Program-made: the position numbers and the translations under genes | Notes under the pieces: generated by a model | Told to the model about the DNA's origin: nothing | Databases searched by the model: none | What the model saw: the letters and a program-made list of their open reading frames with translations, nothing else | Assembly: GCA_025463965.1 (NCBI GenBank) | Contig: JAODBN010000337.1 | Coordinates: 1-32,530, forward strand | Direction of reading: 5' to 3' | Length of the DNA stretch: 32,530 nt | DNA from: Acidimicrobiaceae bacterium | GTDB taxonomy: Bacteria > Actinomycetota > Acidimicrobiia > Acidimicrobiales > Bog-793 | Shown: piece by piece, positions 8,500 through 17,391 of the stretch | Layout of the letters: each line of letters opens with the position of its first letter | Position numbering within the stretch: position 1 is the first letter of the stretch

Positions 8500-9669
8500 A
8501 TGGGGAGACCGGTGAGCAGCATCGTCGGCGTTGCCGAATCGGCCCTTGGGACAGTGTCCAACGAGACACCACTTCGAATGATGGCCTCGGCGACCCTCGA
8601 CGCCCTCGAGGAGGCGGGGCTCAAGCTCGCCGACGTCGACGCCATCTTCACCGCCGGCCTGCCGACGTGGTCACCGGCGTTGGAGGTCGCTGACTACCTC
8701 GGCCTTCAGCCTCGCCACGTCAACAGCTCCGATGTAGGTGGAAGCTCGTTCGAGTTCCACGTCGCCGCCGCCGATGCGGCCATCGCTGCGGGACTGTGCA
8801 GCGTGGCGGTTATCACCTATGCGGCCACCCCGCGCCAGGACCGGGCGGTACCGCCGTTGATCCGGGAGGAGCCGCCGTACACCGTGCGCAACGCCTTCGA
8901 GCGTCCGACCGGGCTCTTTGGCCCCGACATCGGCCCCTACGCGCTCGCGGCCGACCGCTACGTGCATGAGTTTGGCGTCTCGGCAACGGAACTGGCAGAG
9001 GTCGCAGTCGCGGCACGAAAGTGGGCCAATTTGAATCCCAAAGCTTTCCGTCACGGCGAGCCGCTCAGCATCGATGACGTGCTGAACTCCCCGATGGTCA
9101 CCGATCCTCTCCATACGCGTGATTGTTGCCTGATCACCGATGGTGGTGGCGCTGTCGTGATGACGAGTACTGACCGTGCCGCGAAACTGCGCAAGCAACC
9201 GATTCAGGTGGCTGGTTACGGCGAGGCGATCAGCCACGGGAGCATCTCGCTCTGCCGCGATCTCGTGCTCACAGGGGCCCGGGTCTCATCCGCTGCGGCA
9301 TACGAGATGGCAGGGCTCGGACCCGCCGATATGGATGTCGTGCAGATCTACGACTCCTTCACGATCACCGTGCTGCTTTCCCTGGAGAACCTGGGCTTCT
9401 GTGGCCCGGGTGAAGCAGGCGCGTTCGTCCAGGGCGGCCGTATCCGTCCCGGGGGTGCGTTCCCACTCAACACCTCCGGAGGCGGGCTGTCCTACTGCCA
9501 CCCCGGCCGGTTCGGCATCTTCCTGCTCATCGAAGCCGTTCGCCAGCTGCGCGCCGAGTGCGGCGAGCGGCAAGTTCCGGGCTGCCGTACCGCCCTCGCG
9601 CACGGTACGGGAGGGAACTTCTCAAGTGCCGCGACGGTGCTGCTCACGAATGAGGCGACCGGTGCCTGA
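8500..9669 (+). CDS. Thiolase-fold / lipid-transfer-protein-like acyl-CoA enzyme (no canonical N-terminal Cys nucleophile)
   Basis: 'MASATLDALEEAGLKLADVDAIF', 'NSSDVGGSSFEFHVAAADAAIAAGL', 'DVVQIYDSFTITVLLSLENLGFCGPGE', 'LNTSGGGLSYCHPGRFGIFLLIEAVRQLRAECGERQV', 'AHGTGGNFSSA'. Confidence 0.85.
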   Translation: MGRPVSSIVGVAESALGTVSNETPLRMMASATLDALEEAGLKLADVDAIFTAGLPTWSPALEVADYLGLQPRHVNSSDVGGSSFEFHVAAADAAIAAGLCSVAVITYAATPRQDRAVPPLIREEPPYTVRNAFERPTGLFGPDIGPYALAADRYVHEFGVSATELAEVAVAARKWANLNPKAFRHGEPLSIDDVLNSPMVTDPLHTRDCCLITDGGGAVVMTSTDRAAKLRKQPIQVAGYGEAISHGSISLCRDLVLTGARVSSAAAYEMAGLGPADMDVVQIYDSFTITVLLSLENLGFCGPGEAGAFVQGGRIRPGGAFPLNTSGGGLSYCHPGRFGIFLLIEAVRQLRAECGERQVPGCRTALAHGTGGNFSSAATVLLTNEATGA

Positions 9670-10072
9670 TCCGCTCCCGCAAGACCCCGAGCTGACGACC
9701 TACTTTGAAGGGCTCCGCCGTGGGGAGCTGCTGCTCCAGCGCTGCGACGATTGTGCGCGTGCCCAGTTCCCACCGCGGATTCACTGCACCTTCTGCGGGA
9801 GTCGAGCCCACGTCTGGGAACCCTCTGCCGGCGATGGAACGGTCTACGCCAAGACCGTCAACCGCCGAGCACCCGAATCGGCGTTCGAGCACCTGGTGCC
9901 CTACGTCGTGGCCTTTGTGGACCTCGACGACGGAGTTCGGGTCCTCGCTCGGGCGGACGCCCCACCGGAGCGCGTCCAAACTGGGATGCGGGTCCAGGTC
10001 GTCGCCGACCCAAACCCGCCGGTCGGGGACGGCTTGATCTTCCGGATCCGTGATGGGAGCGAGACGCAATGA
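9662..10072 (+). CDS. DUF35-type zinc-ribbon/OB-fold protein (thiolase partner)
   Basis: GTG 9662 overlaps the thiolase stop; 'RGELLLQRCDDCARAQFPPRIHCTFCGS' Zn-ribbon (two CxxC) plus OB-fold 'GDGTVYAKTVNRRAPESAFEHLVPYVVAFVDLDDGVRVLA'. Confidence 0.85.
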   Translation: MPDPLPQDPELTTYFEGLRRGELLLQRCDDCARAQFPPRIHCTFCGSRAHVWEPSAGDGTVYAKTVNRRAPESAFEHLVPYVVAFVDLDDGVRVLARADAPPERVQTGMRVQVVADPNPPVGDGLIFRIRDGSETQ

Positions 10073-11052
10073 CCATTTCCAACGACACGCTGCTCGATAT
10101 CTACGAACGCTTGTGCCTCTGCCGGGAATTCGAGTCGGCGCTGATCTCCTACGGCACCCGGGACCGAGCCTCGCTCGGACACCCGTACCTCGGGCAAGAG
10201 GCAGTGGCGGCAGGCGCCTGTGCGGCCCTCGGTCCGGAGGATCGCCTGCTCAGCACCCATCGCTCCCACGGCCACGCCGTCGCCAAGGGCTGCGACCTCA
10301 TCCGCTTAGCCCTCGAGCTCTACGGCAGCGTCGAGGGTACGTGCCTGGGCCGTGCCGGAGAGATGTACATGTGCGAGCCCGACGTGGGCTATCTCGGCGG
10401 GACCCAGATCGTCGCCGGAAACCTCCCCATGGCCGCTGGTGTGGCACTGGCAGGCCAGCTGGCGGGCGGGGACCAGATCGCGATTGGTTTCGTCGGCGAT
10501 GGTGGCGTAAATCAGGGGGTCTTCTACGAGACCTTGAACCTCGCTTCGGTCTGGCACCTTCCCCTTGTCGTTGTGGTCGAGGACAACGGCTACGCCCAGT
10601 CGACCCCAGCCGCCTACGTCACGGCGGGATCGATCGTCGAGCGCGTCGCCGCCTTCGGGATCAATGCTCGCCGCGTCGATGGACAGGCGGCGACCGAGGT
10701 CTATGAAGCAGTAACCGAGGCACGCCAGCGGGCCATGGCCGGAGATGGCCCGACCGTCCTCCATGCCGAGACGTATCGATATGAGGGGCACTACTACGGA
10801 GATCGTCACCGGCGCTACCGAGACCAGACGGAGCTCGAGCACTGGCTTTCCCGAGATCCGCTCAGCGTCCACCGCGGCGTGCTGCAAACAGCCGGAATCG
10901 ACGAGGAGCGAATCAGCTCGATCGAACGGGAGGCGAAGGCGCTCTGCGTGGAGGCGTTCGAGGGCGCGAGCAGTGGTCGACGCGTCACCGCGGATGACCT
11001 CACAGGCTGGCTCAACCCGGTAGGGGCCAGTTCGCCGGGAGCACAGCGCTGA
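10069..11052 (+). CDS. Thiamine-pyrophosphate-dependent dehydrogenase E1 component, alpha subunit
   Basis: 'YLGQEAVAAGACAAL', 'HRSHGHAVAKG', TPP motif 'GDGGVNQGVFYETLNLASVWHLPLVVVVEDNGYAQSTP'; ATGA overlap with upstream gene. Confidence 0.92.
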   Translation: MTISNDTLLDIYERLCLCREFESALISYGTRDRASLGHPYLGQEAVAAGACAALGPEDRLLSTHRSHGHAVAKGCDLIRLALELYGSVEGTCLGRAGEMYMCEPDVGYLGGTQIVAGNLPMAAGVALAGQLAGGDQIAIGFVGDGGVNQGVFYETLNLASVWHLPLVVVVEDNGYAQSTPAAYVTAGSIVERVAAFGINARRVDGQAATEVYEAVTEARQRAMAGDGPTVLHAETYRYEGHYYGDRHRRYRDQTELEHWLSRDPLSVHRGVLQTAGIDEERISSIEREAKALCVEAFEGASSGRRVTADDLTGWLNPVGASSPGAQR

Positions 11053-12062
11053 TGAGGCCGCTGAAATATTGGAAGGCGTGCAACGAGGCACTGCGCCTCG
11101 AGATGCAGAGAGACCCTCGGGTGCTCGTGCTTGGAGAGGACGTCGCCGGGGGTGGCATCGGCCCCGACGGTGAAGTACGCGAGGCATGGGGTGGTCCGTT
11201 CGGCTTCACCCGAGGGCTGATCGAGGAGTTCGGGCCGTCGCGAGTTCGCGACACGCCTATCTCCGAGTCGGGGTTTACCGGCCTGGCCGCCGGACTCGCC
11301 GCGAGCGGCTACCGGCCATGGGTCGATGTGATGTTCACCGAGCTGCTGCCGCTCGCGATGGATCAGCTCGTCAACCGCGTCTCACGGACCCGCTTCCTCA
11401 GTGCGGGCCAGCTCACAATGCCCCTTACGATCAAGACTTTCGGCGAGTGCTACTCACCTCTCGCCCACTACCCCGGCCTTATCTGTGTCGCCCCATCGGA
11501 CGCTTACTCAGCGAAGGGGCTGACGGCTGCGGCGATCCGAGCCGATGACCCGGTGGTGATATTCGACAGCCTGCGACTGCTTCGCGACGAGTGCGAGGTG
11601 CCCGAGGAGGCGTACACCCTCGATCTTGGCAAGGCCCGTATCGTGCGTCACGGCTCCGATATCACCCTCGTCGGCATCGGGCCGTCAACAAGCATGTGCC
11701 TGGCTGCCGCCGACGCGCTGCAAGAGGACGGAGCTGACGCGGAAGTGGTCGACCTCCTCACTCTCGCCCCGTGGGACGTCGAAGGGGTCACCGAGTCGGT
11801 CCGACGGACGCGGCGCCTCGTTGTTGTCGACTTCGACCACCCGAACTGCGGTCTCGGGGCGACGATTTGCGCTTCAGTCTCGGAGTTGGCCTGGGGCGAT
11901 CTTGCCAGCGCGCCGCGCAGACTCCAGGCCGCAGCGGTGCCTGCGATGGGCACGGACGGGAATCCGGATATCACAACGCTCTGCATGCCGACGCTCGATG
12001 AAGTCCTCGGGGCGGCACGGTCCTCGCTACTGGCTGGCGTGACCGAGCGACAGGGGGCGTGA
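11052..12062 (+). CDS. TPP-dependent dehydrogenase E1 component, beta subunit
   Basis: 'MQRDPRVLVLGEDV...GFTRGLIEEFGPSRVRDTPISESGFTGLAAGLAASGYRPWVDVMF'; C-terminal transketolase domain; TGATG overlap with E1 alpha. Confidence 0.92.
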   Translation: MRPLKYWKACNEALRLEMQRDPRVLVLGEDVAGGGIGPDGEVREAWGGPFGFTRGLIEEFGPSRVRDTPISESGFTGLAAGLAASGYRPWVDVMFTELLPLAMDQLVNRVSRTRFLSAGQLTMPLTIKTFGECYSPLAHYPGLICVAPSDAYSAKGLTAAAIRADDPVVIFDSLRLLRDECEVPEEAYTLDLGKARIVRHGSDITLVGIGPSTSMCLAAADALQEDGADAEVVDLLTLAPWDVEGVTESVRRTRRLVVVDFDHPNCGLGATICASVSELAWGDLASAPRRLQAAAVPAMGTDGNPDITTLCMPTLDEVLGAARSSLLAGVTERQGA

Positions 12063-12892
12063 TGCCGACCGCCAAGGACTACGTCGGGACTCTTTTCGGC
12101 GTTGAGGGAAAGTGCGTCGTCGTGACCGGAGCAGGTGACGGGTTCGGGCGGGAGATTGCGGGCGCCCTGGTACGAGCCGGGGCCAAAGTCGTGTTGGCCG
12201 ACCTCAATACCGCTGCTCTCGACAATGCCGTTACGGAGCTCAGCGCGCTGTCCTCTGATGTCCTCGCCCAGAAGGCCAACGTCACCGTGGAGGCGGATGT
12301 CGAGGCGCTCGCTCGGGCCGCAGTCGAGCGCTTCGGAACCGTCGACGCGCTTATCAACAACGCGGGCGCGATGCTCGGCACCGCTGCGCCGGAGAAGTAC
12401 GGGCTCGAGCTCTGGGAGTCGACGATCGCCGTCAACCTGACGTCGGCCTTCCTCTGCTCGAAGGCGATGTACGGGCCCATGGCCGCCAACGCGTCGGGCG
12501 GCAGCATCGTCAATCTCAGCTCGGTCGGCAGCATAAGCGCGCTCGGCGGCGGGATCTTGGCCTACGACGTTGCCAAGAGCGGAGTGAACCAGCTCACCCG
12601 TGAGCTGGCGGTCGAGTGGGCCCCGGCCGGAGTGCGCGTCAACGCCATCGCTCCGTGCCAGTTCCGGACTCGAGGTTGGGCAGCCGCTATGGAGGACCCG
12701 ACGAAGGAGGCAACGGTTGCCCGGGTCAAGGCGGGGATACCGATCGGCCGCCTCGGCGAACCCCACGAGATCGTCGGTGCGGCCCTTTTCCTCTGCTCAA
12801 ATGCCGCTTCGATGATCACCGGCTCGTTTCTCGCCGTTGACGGTGGGAACTTGGCGGCCAATCCGACCCTCGGCGGCGTACTCCACAGCTGA
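12062..12892 (+). CDS. SDR-family NAD(P)-dependent oxidoreductase
   Basis: 'VVVTGAGDGFGREIAGAL', 'NNAG', 'YDVAKSG' (YxxxK), C-terminal 'FLAVDGG'; TGATG overlap with E1 beta. Confidence 0.9.
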   Translation: MPTAKDYVGTLFGVEGKCVVVTGAGDGFGREIAGALVRAGAKVVLADLNTAALDNAVTELSALSSDVLAQKANVTVEADVEALARAAVERFGTVDALINNAGAMLGTAAPEKYGLELWESTIAVNLTSAFLCSKAMYGPMAANASGGSIVNLSSVGSISALGGGILAYDVAKSGVNQLTRELAVEWAPAGVRVNAIAPCQFRTRGWAAAMEDPTKEATVARVKAGIPIGRLGEPHEIVGAALFLCSNAASMITGSFLAVDGGNLAANPTLGGVLHS

Positions 12893-12917
12893 GCCGAGCT
12901 TACTGAAAGGCACTAGC

Positions 12918-13877
12918 ATGGCAATGCAACTTCCTCGCTACGAGGAGCTGCCGATCGATCCGAAGGCCCCGGCGGGCTCCTCATGGGGCGTATTCGGCTC
13001 CGATGATCAGGTCGGGAGCATCAACCTACTGACCGAGAGTCGCGTGAAGGCAGCGTGTGGACTAGTGCACAACGGACGCGTGTTCTCGTTGAATTGGGAT
13101 CTCGAGCTGCCAGATCCTCCGCTCGCCGGTCGCGGCGCGATGAGGCACACGATCCACCGCGGGCCTATCGGGACCGACGACCACTACGACAACTTCTTCA
13201 CGCAACGCTCCAGCCAGTGGGATGCCCTGTCGCACGTCCAGCACCCGCTCTACGGCTTCTACAACGGTCGGACGATGGACGAAATCACCGGCGCCAAAGG
13301 GAGCAAGAACGGCATGGACAACTGGGCTCGCCGGGGAATCGCCGGGCGGTTCACGCTGCTCGACATCGATCGATTCCGGGCCGAGGACGGGCGTCCCCTT
13401 GACCAGAAGCGCGCCGAGGCGCTCACTGTCGAGGATCTGGAGGGCGCCGTGCGTCGGCAGGGCTCGCCGATCGAGGAAGGCGACGTCCTGCTTCTTCGCT
13501 TCGGCTGGATGTCGTGGTACGAACAGGCTGACCGTTCCGACCGAGAGTGGGCGGCGCTGCCCCCGGAGGAGATCGGCACGCCCGGACTCGCACACGAGGA
13601 AGACGTGGCCGCGTGGCTCTGGGACCAGCACGTGGCCGCCGTCGCCACGGACAGCCCCGCCCTCGAGGTCTTGCCGGTCGATCAAACCTCGGCCGAGAGC
13701 TTTCTCCACATCAGGCTGATCCCGATGCTCGGGATAGCAATCGGTGAGATGTTCGATCTCGAGGCGCTGGCAGACGACTGTGCCTCGGACCACCGCTACC
13801 ACGGCCTTTTCACCGCCGCGCCCTTGAACAAGGTGGGAGGGAGCGGTTCGCCGGCGAACGCGCTCGCAATCAAGTGA
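12918..13877 (+). CDS. Cyclase/kynurenine-formamidase-like metal-dependent hydrolase
   Basis: 'SSWGVFGSDDQVGSINLLTESRVKAACGLVHNGRVFSLNWDLELPDPPL', 'SSQWDALSHVQHPLYGFYNG' and 'AVATDSPALEVLPV' are typical of the cyclase family. Confidence 0.85.
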   Translation: MAMQLPRYEELPIDPKAPAGSSWGVFGSDDQVGSINLLTESRVKAACGLVHNGRVFSLNWDLELPDPPLAGRGAMRHTIHRGPIGTDDHYDNFFTQRSSQWDALSHVQHPLYGFYNGRTMDEITGAKGSKNGMDNWARRGIAGRFTLLDIDRFRAEDGRPLDQKRAEALTVEDLEGAVRRQGSPIEEGDVLLLRFGWMSWYEQADRSDREWAALPPEEIGTPGLAHEEDVAAWLWDQHVAAVATDSPALEVLPVDQTSAESFLHIRLIPMLGIAIGEMFDLEALADDCASDHRYHGLFTAAPLNKVGGSGSPANALAIK

Positions 13878-13908
13878 AGCGTCACACGCGGCGCCAAGAG
13901 GAGGCGAG

Positions 13909-14154
13909 ATGATCCACGAGATACGACTGCCCGCCGTCGGCGCATCGGCGGTCGGCGAGGTGTCTGAGTGGTACAAGGCGCCAGAGCAATCAGTCACAGC
14001 CGGTGAGCCGATCGTCGCGGTCGACATCGACAAGGTGCTCATCGACGTCCCCGCCCCAGCCGACGGCGTCCTCACCGTGGTCGTTCCCGAAGGCCAGACA
14101 GTCGAGACCGGTGGTGTTCTCGGATGGATCACCGCCCGCAGCGACGAAGGGTGA
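13909..14154 (+). CDS. Stand-alone lipoyl (biotinyl/lipoyl attachment) domain protein, 81 aa
   Basis: Whole ORF is one lipoyl domain: 'EIRLPAVGASAVGEVSEWYKAPEQSVTAGEPIVAVDIDKVLIDVPAPADGVLTVVVPEGQTVETGGVLGWI', with DK-V lipoylation motif; no E3-binding or acyltransferase domain. Confidence 0.88.
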   Translation: MIHEIRLPAVGASAVGEVSEWYKAPEQSVTAGEPIVAVDIDKVLIDVPAPADGVLTVVVPEGQTVETGGVLGWITARSDEG

Positions 14155-14978
14155 TCGGCGTGGCTGCCGGCGAAGGGTCCGATGCGGCCGTGACGGCTCG
14201 TCGCCTGGAAGGCGTTCGCGCGCTCGTCACCGGTGCAGCACAAGGGATCGGACTCGCCATCGCCACCCGGTTCGCCGACGAGGGCGCGGTCGTCGGAATG
14301 CTCGATCGCTCCGCGACCGATCTTGAGTCGGCCGCCAACGCAATCCTCCAACGGGGCGGCGCCGTGGTGAGCCTTCTGCTCGACGTCCGTGACCGGGCGG
14401 CCGTGAAGGGTGCGGTGGACGACTTCGTCGCCGGACAGGGCGGTGTCGACGCGCTGGTCAACTGCGCCGGGACGATCACCCTGCGACCCTTTCTCGCCGT
14501 CGACGAGGAAGCCTGGGATGACCTAATGGACGTCAACTGCAAGGGAACTCTCTGGTGCTGCCAGGCAGTCGCAGAGGCGATGATCGGGCAAGGTACCCGC
14601 GGATCCATCGTCAACGTCGCCTCGGTCTCGGGCCGACGAGGAGAGATCGGCAACTTGGCGTACTGCGCGACCAAGGCCGCCGTTATCAGCATGACCGAGT
14701 CGATGGCCCTCGAGCTGGCGCCCTATGGGATCCGCGTCAACGCAATCGCTCCGGGGATCGTCGCCACGCCGATGTGGGACCGGATCGACGAGCAGGCCGC
14801 AACACTTCTGAACATCCCTGTCGGCGAGGCCAGACGCCGCGCTGCTTCCACCATCCCGCTCGCACGGGTGGGCGAGCCCGGCGAGATCGCTGGCACGGCT
14901 GTGTTTCTGACATCGGCCGACGCCTGCTATGTCACGCGGCAATGCATCAATGTCGACGGGGGAAGCTGGCCCGGATAG
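14151..14978 (+). CDS. SDR-family NAD(P)-dependent oxidoreductase
   Basis: 'ALVTGAAQGIGLAIATRFADEGA', 'NCAG', 'YCATKAAV', 'GIRVNAIAPGIVATPMW', 'INVDGG'. GTG 14151 overlaps the lipoyl gene stop (alternative GTG 14160). Confidence 0.88.
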   Translation: MIGVAAGEGSDAAVTARRLEGVRALVTGAAQGIGLAIATRFADEGAVVGMLDRSATDLESAANAILQRGGAVVSLLLDVRDRAAVKGAVDDFVAGQGGVDALVNCAGTITLRPFLAVDEEAWDDLMDVNCKGTLWCCQAVAEAMIGQGTRGSIVNVASVSGRRGEIGNLAYCATKAAVISMTESMALELAPYGIRVNAIAPGIVATPMWDRIDEQAATLLNIPVGEARRRAASTIPLARVGEPGEIAGTAVFLTSADACYVTRQCINVDGGSWPG

Positions 14979-15061
14979 GGCCCTATCGTGACGGGGCCAG
15001 CACCCAGGTCAAGCCCTATGGAGCGATCGATTCGCGACAAACAAAAGGAACGGTATCGGAC

Positions 15062-16483
15062 TTGTTTGTGAGCTCGGAGCGCAGGCGTGCCGCGCCCCGG
15101 CTCGTGTTCCTCATCGTCTCGATCGCGCTCTTCATGTCGGCGGTCGACGCCACGATCGTCGCGACCGCGCTGCCGAACTTGCGCCAGGCCCTGCACGCCT
15201 CGATCGCTTGGGTGAGCTGGTCCATCACCGCCTACTCCCTCGGATTGGCGGTGGCCATGCCGATCGCGGGCACCCTGGGCGACTTGATCGGCAGGCGCCG
15301 CGTCTTCATCGTCTCCGGCATGGTGTTCACCGCAAGTTCGCTCCTCTGCGGCTTATCGGTCGACGTCCCGATGCTGGTCGTTTTCCGCTTCCTACAGGCT
15401 CTCGGCGGGGGTGCTTTCCTGCCCTCCGCCAGTGGCATCGTCCTCGAGCAGTTCGGTGACGGCGGGACGAGGGCCGTCGGAATGCTCTCGGGGATCTTCC
15501 CCCTCGGGGCGCTCGCGGGACCGGTAATCGGAGGCATTCTCGTCACCGAGCTGTCCTGGCGAAGCGTCTTCCTCGTGAACGTCCCGATCGGGTTGGCCTT
15601 CACCGCTCTCGCCGTTCGTTACCTCCCCGGTGCGGTGAGGAGGCCGGGATCCGTGGACCTCGTGGCAGTCGGCCTGCTCGCGGCGGCGCTCATCTGCGCC
15701 CTCCTGGCGGTGACAGACCTTGCTGATCCGAACAACGAGATCTGGACCCCCTCGGTGCTGGCGCCGCTGGTGATGGCTGCGGGAGGTACGTACGCGCTCG
15801 TTGCGAGATCTCGTGCGCGTCCAGGCGGCCTGATCCCACTCCCGCTGTTCCGATCACGGCCATTCCTCGCCATGATCGTGTTCAACCTCGTCTGGGGCGG
15901 CATCGTTCTCGGCTTCGGTGCCCTCATACCTCTTTACGCTGAAGTCCGCTTCGGGCTGCGGCCGCTCTCGGCAGGGACGCTCCTCACTTTCCGAGCCGTG
16001 GGCGAAGGAGCCTTGGCAGTGGTGGTCGCGTCCCTCCTGCGCCGAACCGGGTTCCGAGCCCCGATGATCGCCGGCTGCCTGCTGTTGGCCCTCGGAATGG
16101 GAATGATGGTCGTCGGTATCCGTCGCGGTGAGGCATACGGCTGGCTGGCGGCAGCGGCAGCAGTCACCGGTCTCGGGGTCGGCGCCTCGGCGCCTTCGTC
16201 CAACAACGCGAGCCTGCAGGTGGCGCCCGACGCCGTCGGCACGATCGCCGGGCTGCGCGGCATGTTCTCCCAGTTCGGAGGCATTTTTGCCGTCGCCCTC
16301 ACCGCAGCGCTCGCCGAGCGGGGCGGTGGCGTCAGCCAAGGGCTGGCGCGCTCGTTCATCGCCATCGCCATCGCCATCGTCCTCGTCGCACCTCTCAGCT
16401 TGGCGCTGCCAGCCCACGCGAAGGCGCCACCGGTCACCCCGTCATCAGCGCTCGAGCAACCCGAGGTAGGAGGAAACCCTTGA
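15062..16483 (+). CDS. MFS transporter (DHA2/EmrB-QacA-like)
   Basis: 'FLIVSIALFMSAVDATIVATALPNLRQALHASIAWVSWSITAYSLGLAVAMPIAGTLGDLIGRRRVF' and many TM helices. TTG 15062 or GTG 15068 are plausible starts; the track ORF opens at 14555 inside the SDR gene. Confidence 0.88.
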   Translation: MFVSSERRRAAPRLVFLIVSIALFMSAVDATIVATALPNLRQALHASIAWVSWSITAYSLGLAVAMPIAGTLGDLIGRRRVFIVSGMVFTASSLLCGLSVDVPMLVVFRFLQALGGGAFLPSASGIVLEQFGDGGTRAVGMLSGIFPLGALAGPVIGGILVTELSWRSVFLVNVPIGLAFTALAVRYLPGAVRRPGSVDLVAVGLLAAALICALLAVTDLADPNNEIWTPSVLAPLVMAAGGTYALVARSRARPGGLIPLPLFRSRPFLAMIVFNLVWGGIVLGFGALIPLYAEVRFGLRPLSAGTLLTFRAVGEGALAVVVASLLRRTGFRAPMIAGCLLLALGMGMMVVGIRRGEAYGWLAAAAAVTGLGVGASAPSSNNASLQVAPDAVGTIAGLRGMFSQFGGIFAVALTAALAERGGGVSQGLARSFIAIAIAIVLVAPLSLALPAHAKAPPVTPSSALEQPEVGGNP

Positions 16484-17391
16484 TCACCCAGGTGAGTCGT
16501 CAGCTGGGCCACGAGATCGTGCTGAACGTCCATCTCGTGATCGGTAGTGAGATTTCCGTGCTCGTAGACAGCGGGATCGCGGACATGGGAGGAGAGATCC
16601 TCTCGATGATCGACGCGACGTCCGCCGGTCGCTCGGCGGTGCGCTTCATCGTCAATACCCACAGCCACCACGATCACATGGGGGCGAACGGCCTACTGAA
16701 AGCGGAGCTCGGCTGCATCGTCGCGGCACCTCCGGCCTTGGCACACTGGCACCGCGACTTCGACCGGCACCTCGCCGAGTTCACCGACCCGGCCGACGCC
16801 GGAGTCGTCATACCGCCAGTCGAGCTCGCCGAGCTTCGCTCGACCCTCGACCGTGAGCACTCGGTCGAGCTCCATCTCGGCGACGGCTCGGAGATCGACC
16901 TCGGGGGCGACGTGCTGCTTCGCTGCATTGAGCTGCCGGGGCATGTCCGAGGCGAGGTCGGCTTCCTCGAGGCGAGCTCCGGGACGCTGATCATCGGGGA
17001 TGTGCTCATCGGGCTTGACTGGCCGTTCTTCCACGGATACGTGGATACGGCGCTGATGCGAGGGTCTCTCGAGCGACTTGACCAGCACCTGCGTTCCGGC
17101 GCCGTTTTGGCCGTCCGGCCCGCCCATTACCCGGTGATGACTGCGAAGGAGGCCACGGCGGTGGTGCACCGGATCATGAGCACCGTCGAGGAGATCGCTG
17201 CCGAGACGGAAATCGCCGCGCGGTCGCTTGGGTCGTTCTCCGCCCGCCAGATGCGCGACCGGCTGTGCGAGCGCTTCGGCAAGGCGAAGGACTTCCGCGC
17301 TCTCGCCGTGGCGAACGCCCATCTGCTCGATCTAGTCGGCCAGGGCCAGCTCCGGGCGCTCGCTGGCGGCCGGTACGAACTCTCAACCTGA
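16480..17391 (+). CDS. Metallo-beta-lactamase-fold hydrolase
   Basis: 'FIVNTHSHHDHMGANGLL' (HxHxDH), 'ELPGHVRGEVGFLEASSGTLIIGDVL'; RBS 'aggtaggagg' and TTG start overlapping the MFS stop. Confidence 0.85.
   Translation: MITQVSRQLGHEIVLNVHLVIGSEISVLVDSGIADMGGEILSMIDATSAGRSAVRFIVNTHSHHDHMGANGLLKAELGCIVAAPPALAHWHRDFDRHLAEFTDPADAGVVIPPVELAELRSTLDREHSVELHLGDGSEIDLGGDVLLRCIELPGHVRGEVGFLEASSGTLIIGDVLIGLDWPFFHGYVDTALMRGSLERLDQHLRSGAVLAVRPAHYPVMTAKEATAVVHRIMSTVEEIAAETEIAARSLGSFSARQMRDRLCERFGKAKDFRALAVANAHLLDLVGQGQLRALAGGRYELST

Noticed and set aside
13062-14351. 429-aa minus-strand ORF
   Set aside because: Antisense to cyclase, lipoyl and SDR genes, all with strong family motifs.
14555-15061. N-terminal extension of the MFS ORF
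   Set aside because: Overlaps the SDR gene in another frame and has Arg-rich nonsense composition; the MFS gene likely starts at 15062/15068.
16357-16379. Short tandem hexamer (atcgcc) repeats
   Set aside because: Encodes an Ile-Ala-Ile-Ala stretch of a TM helix in the MFS transporter; fully explained by coding and in-frame for changes.
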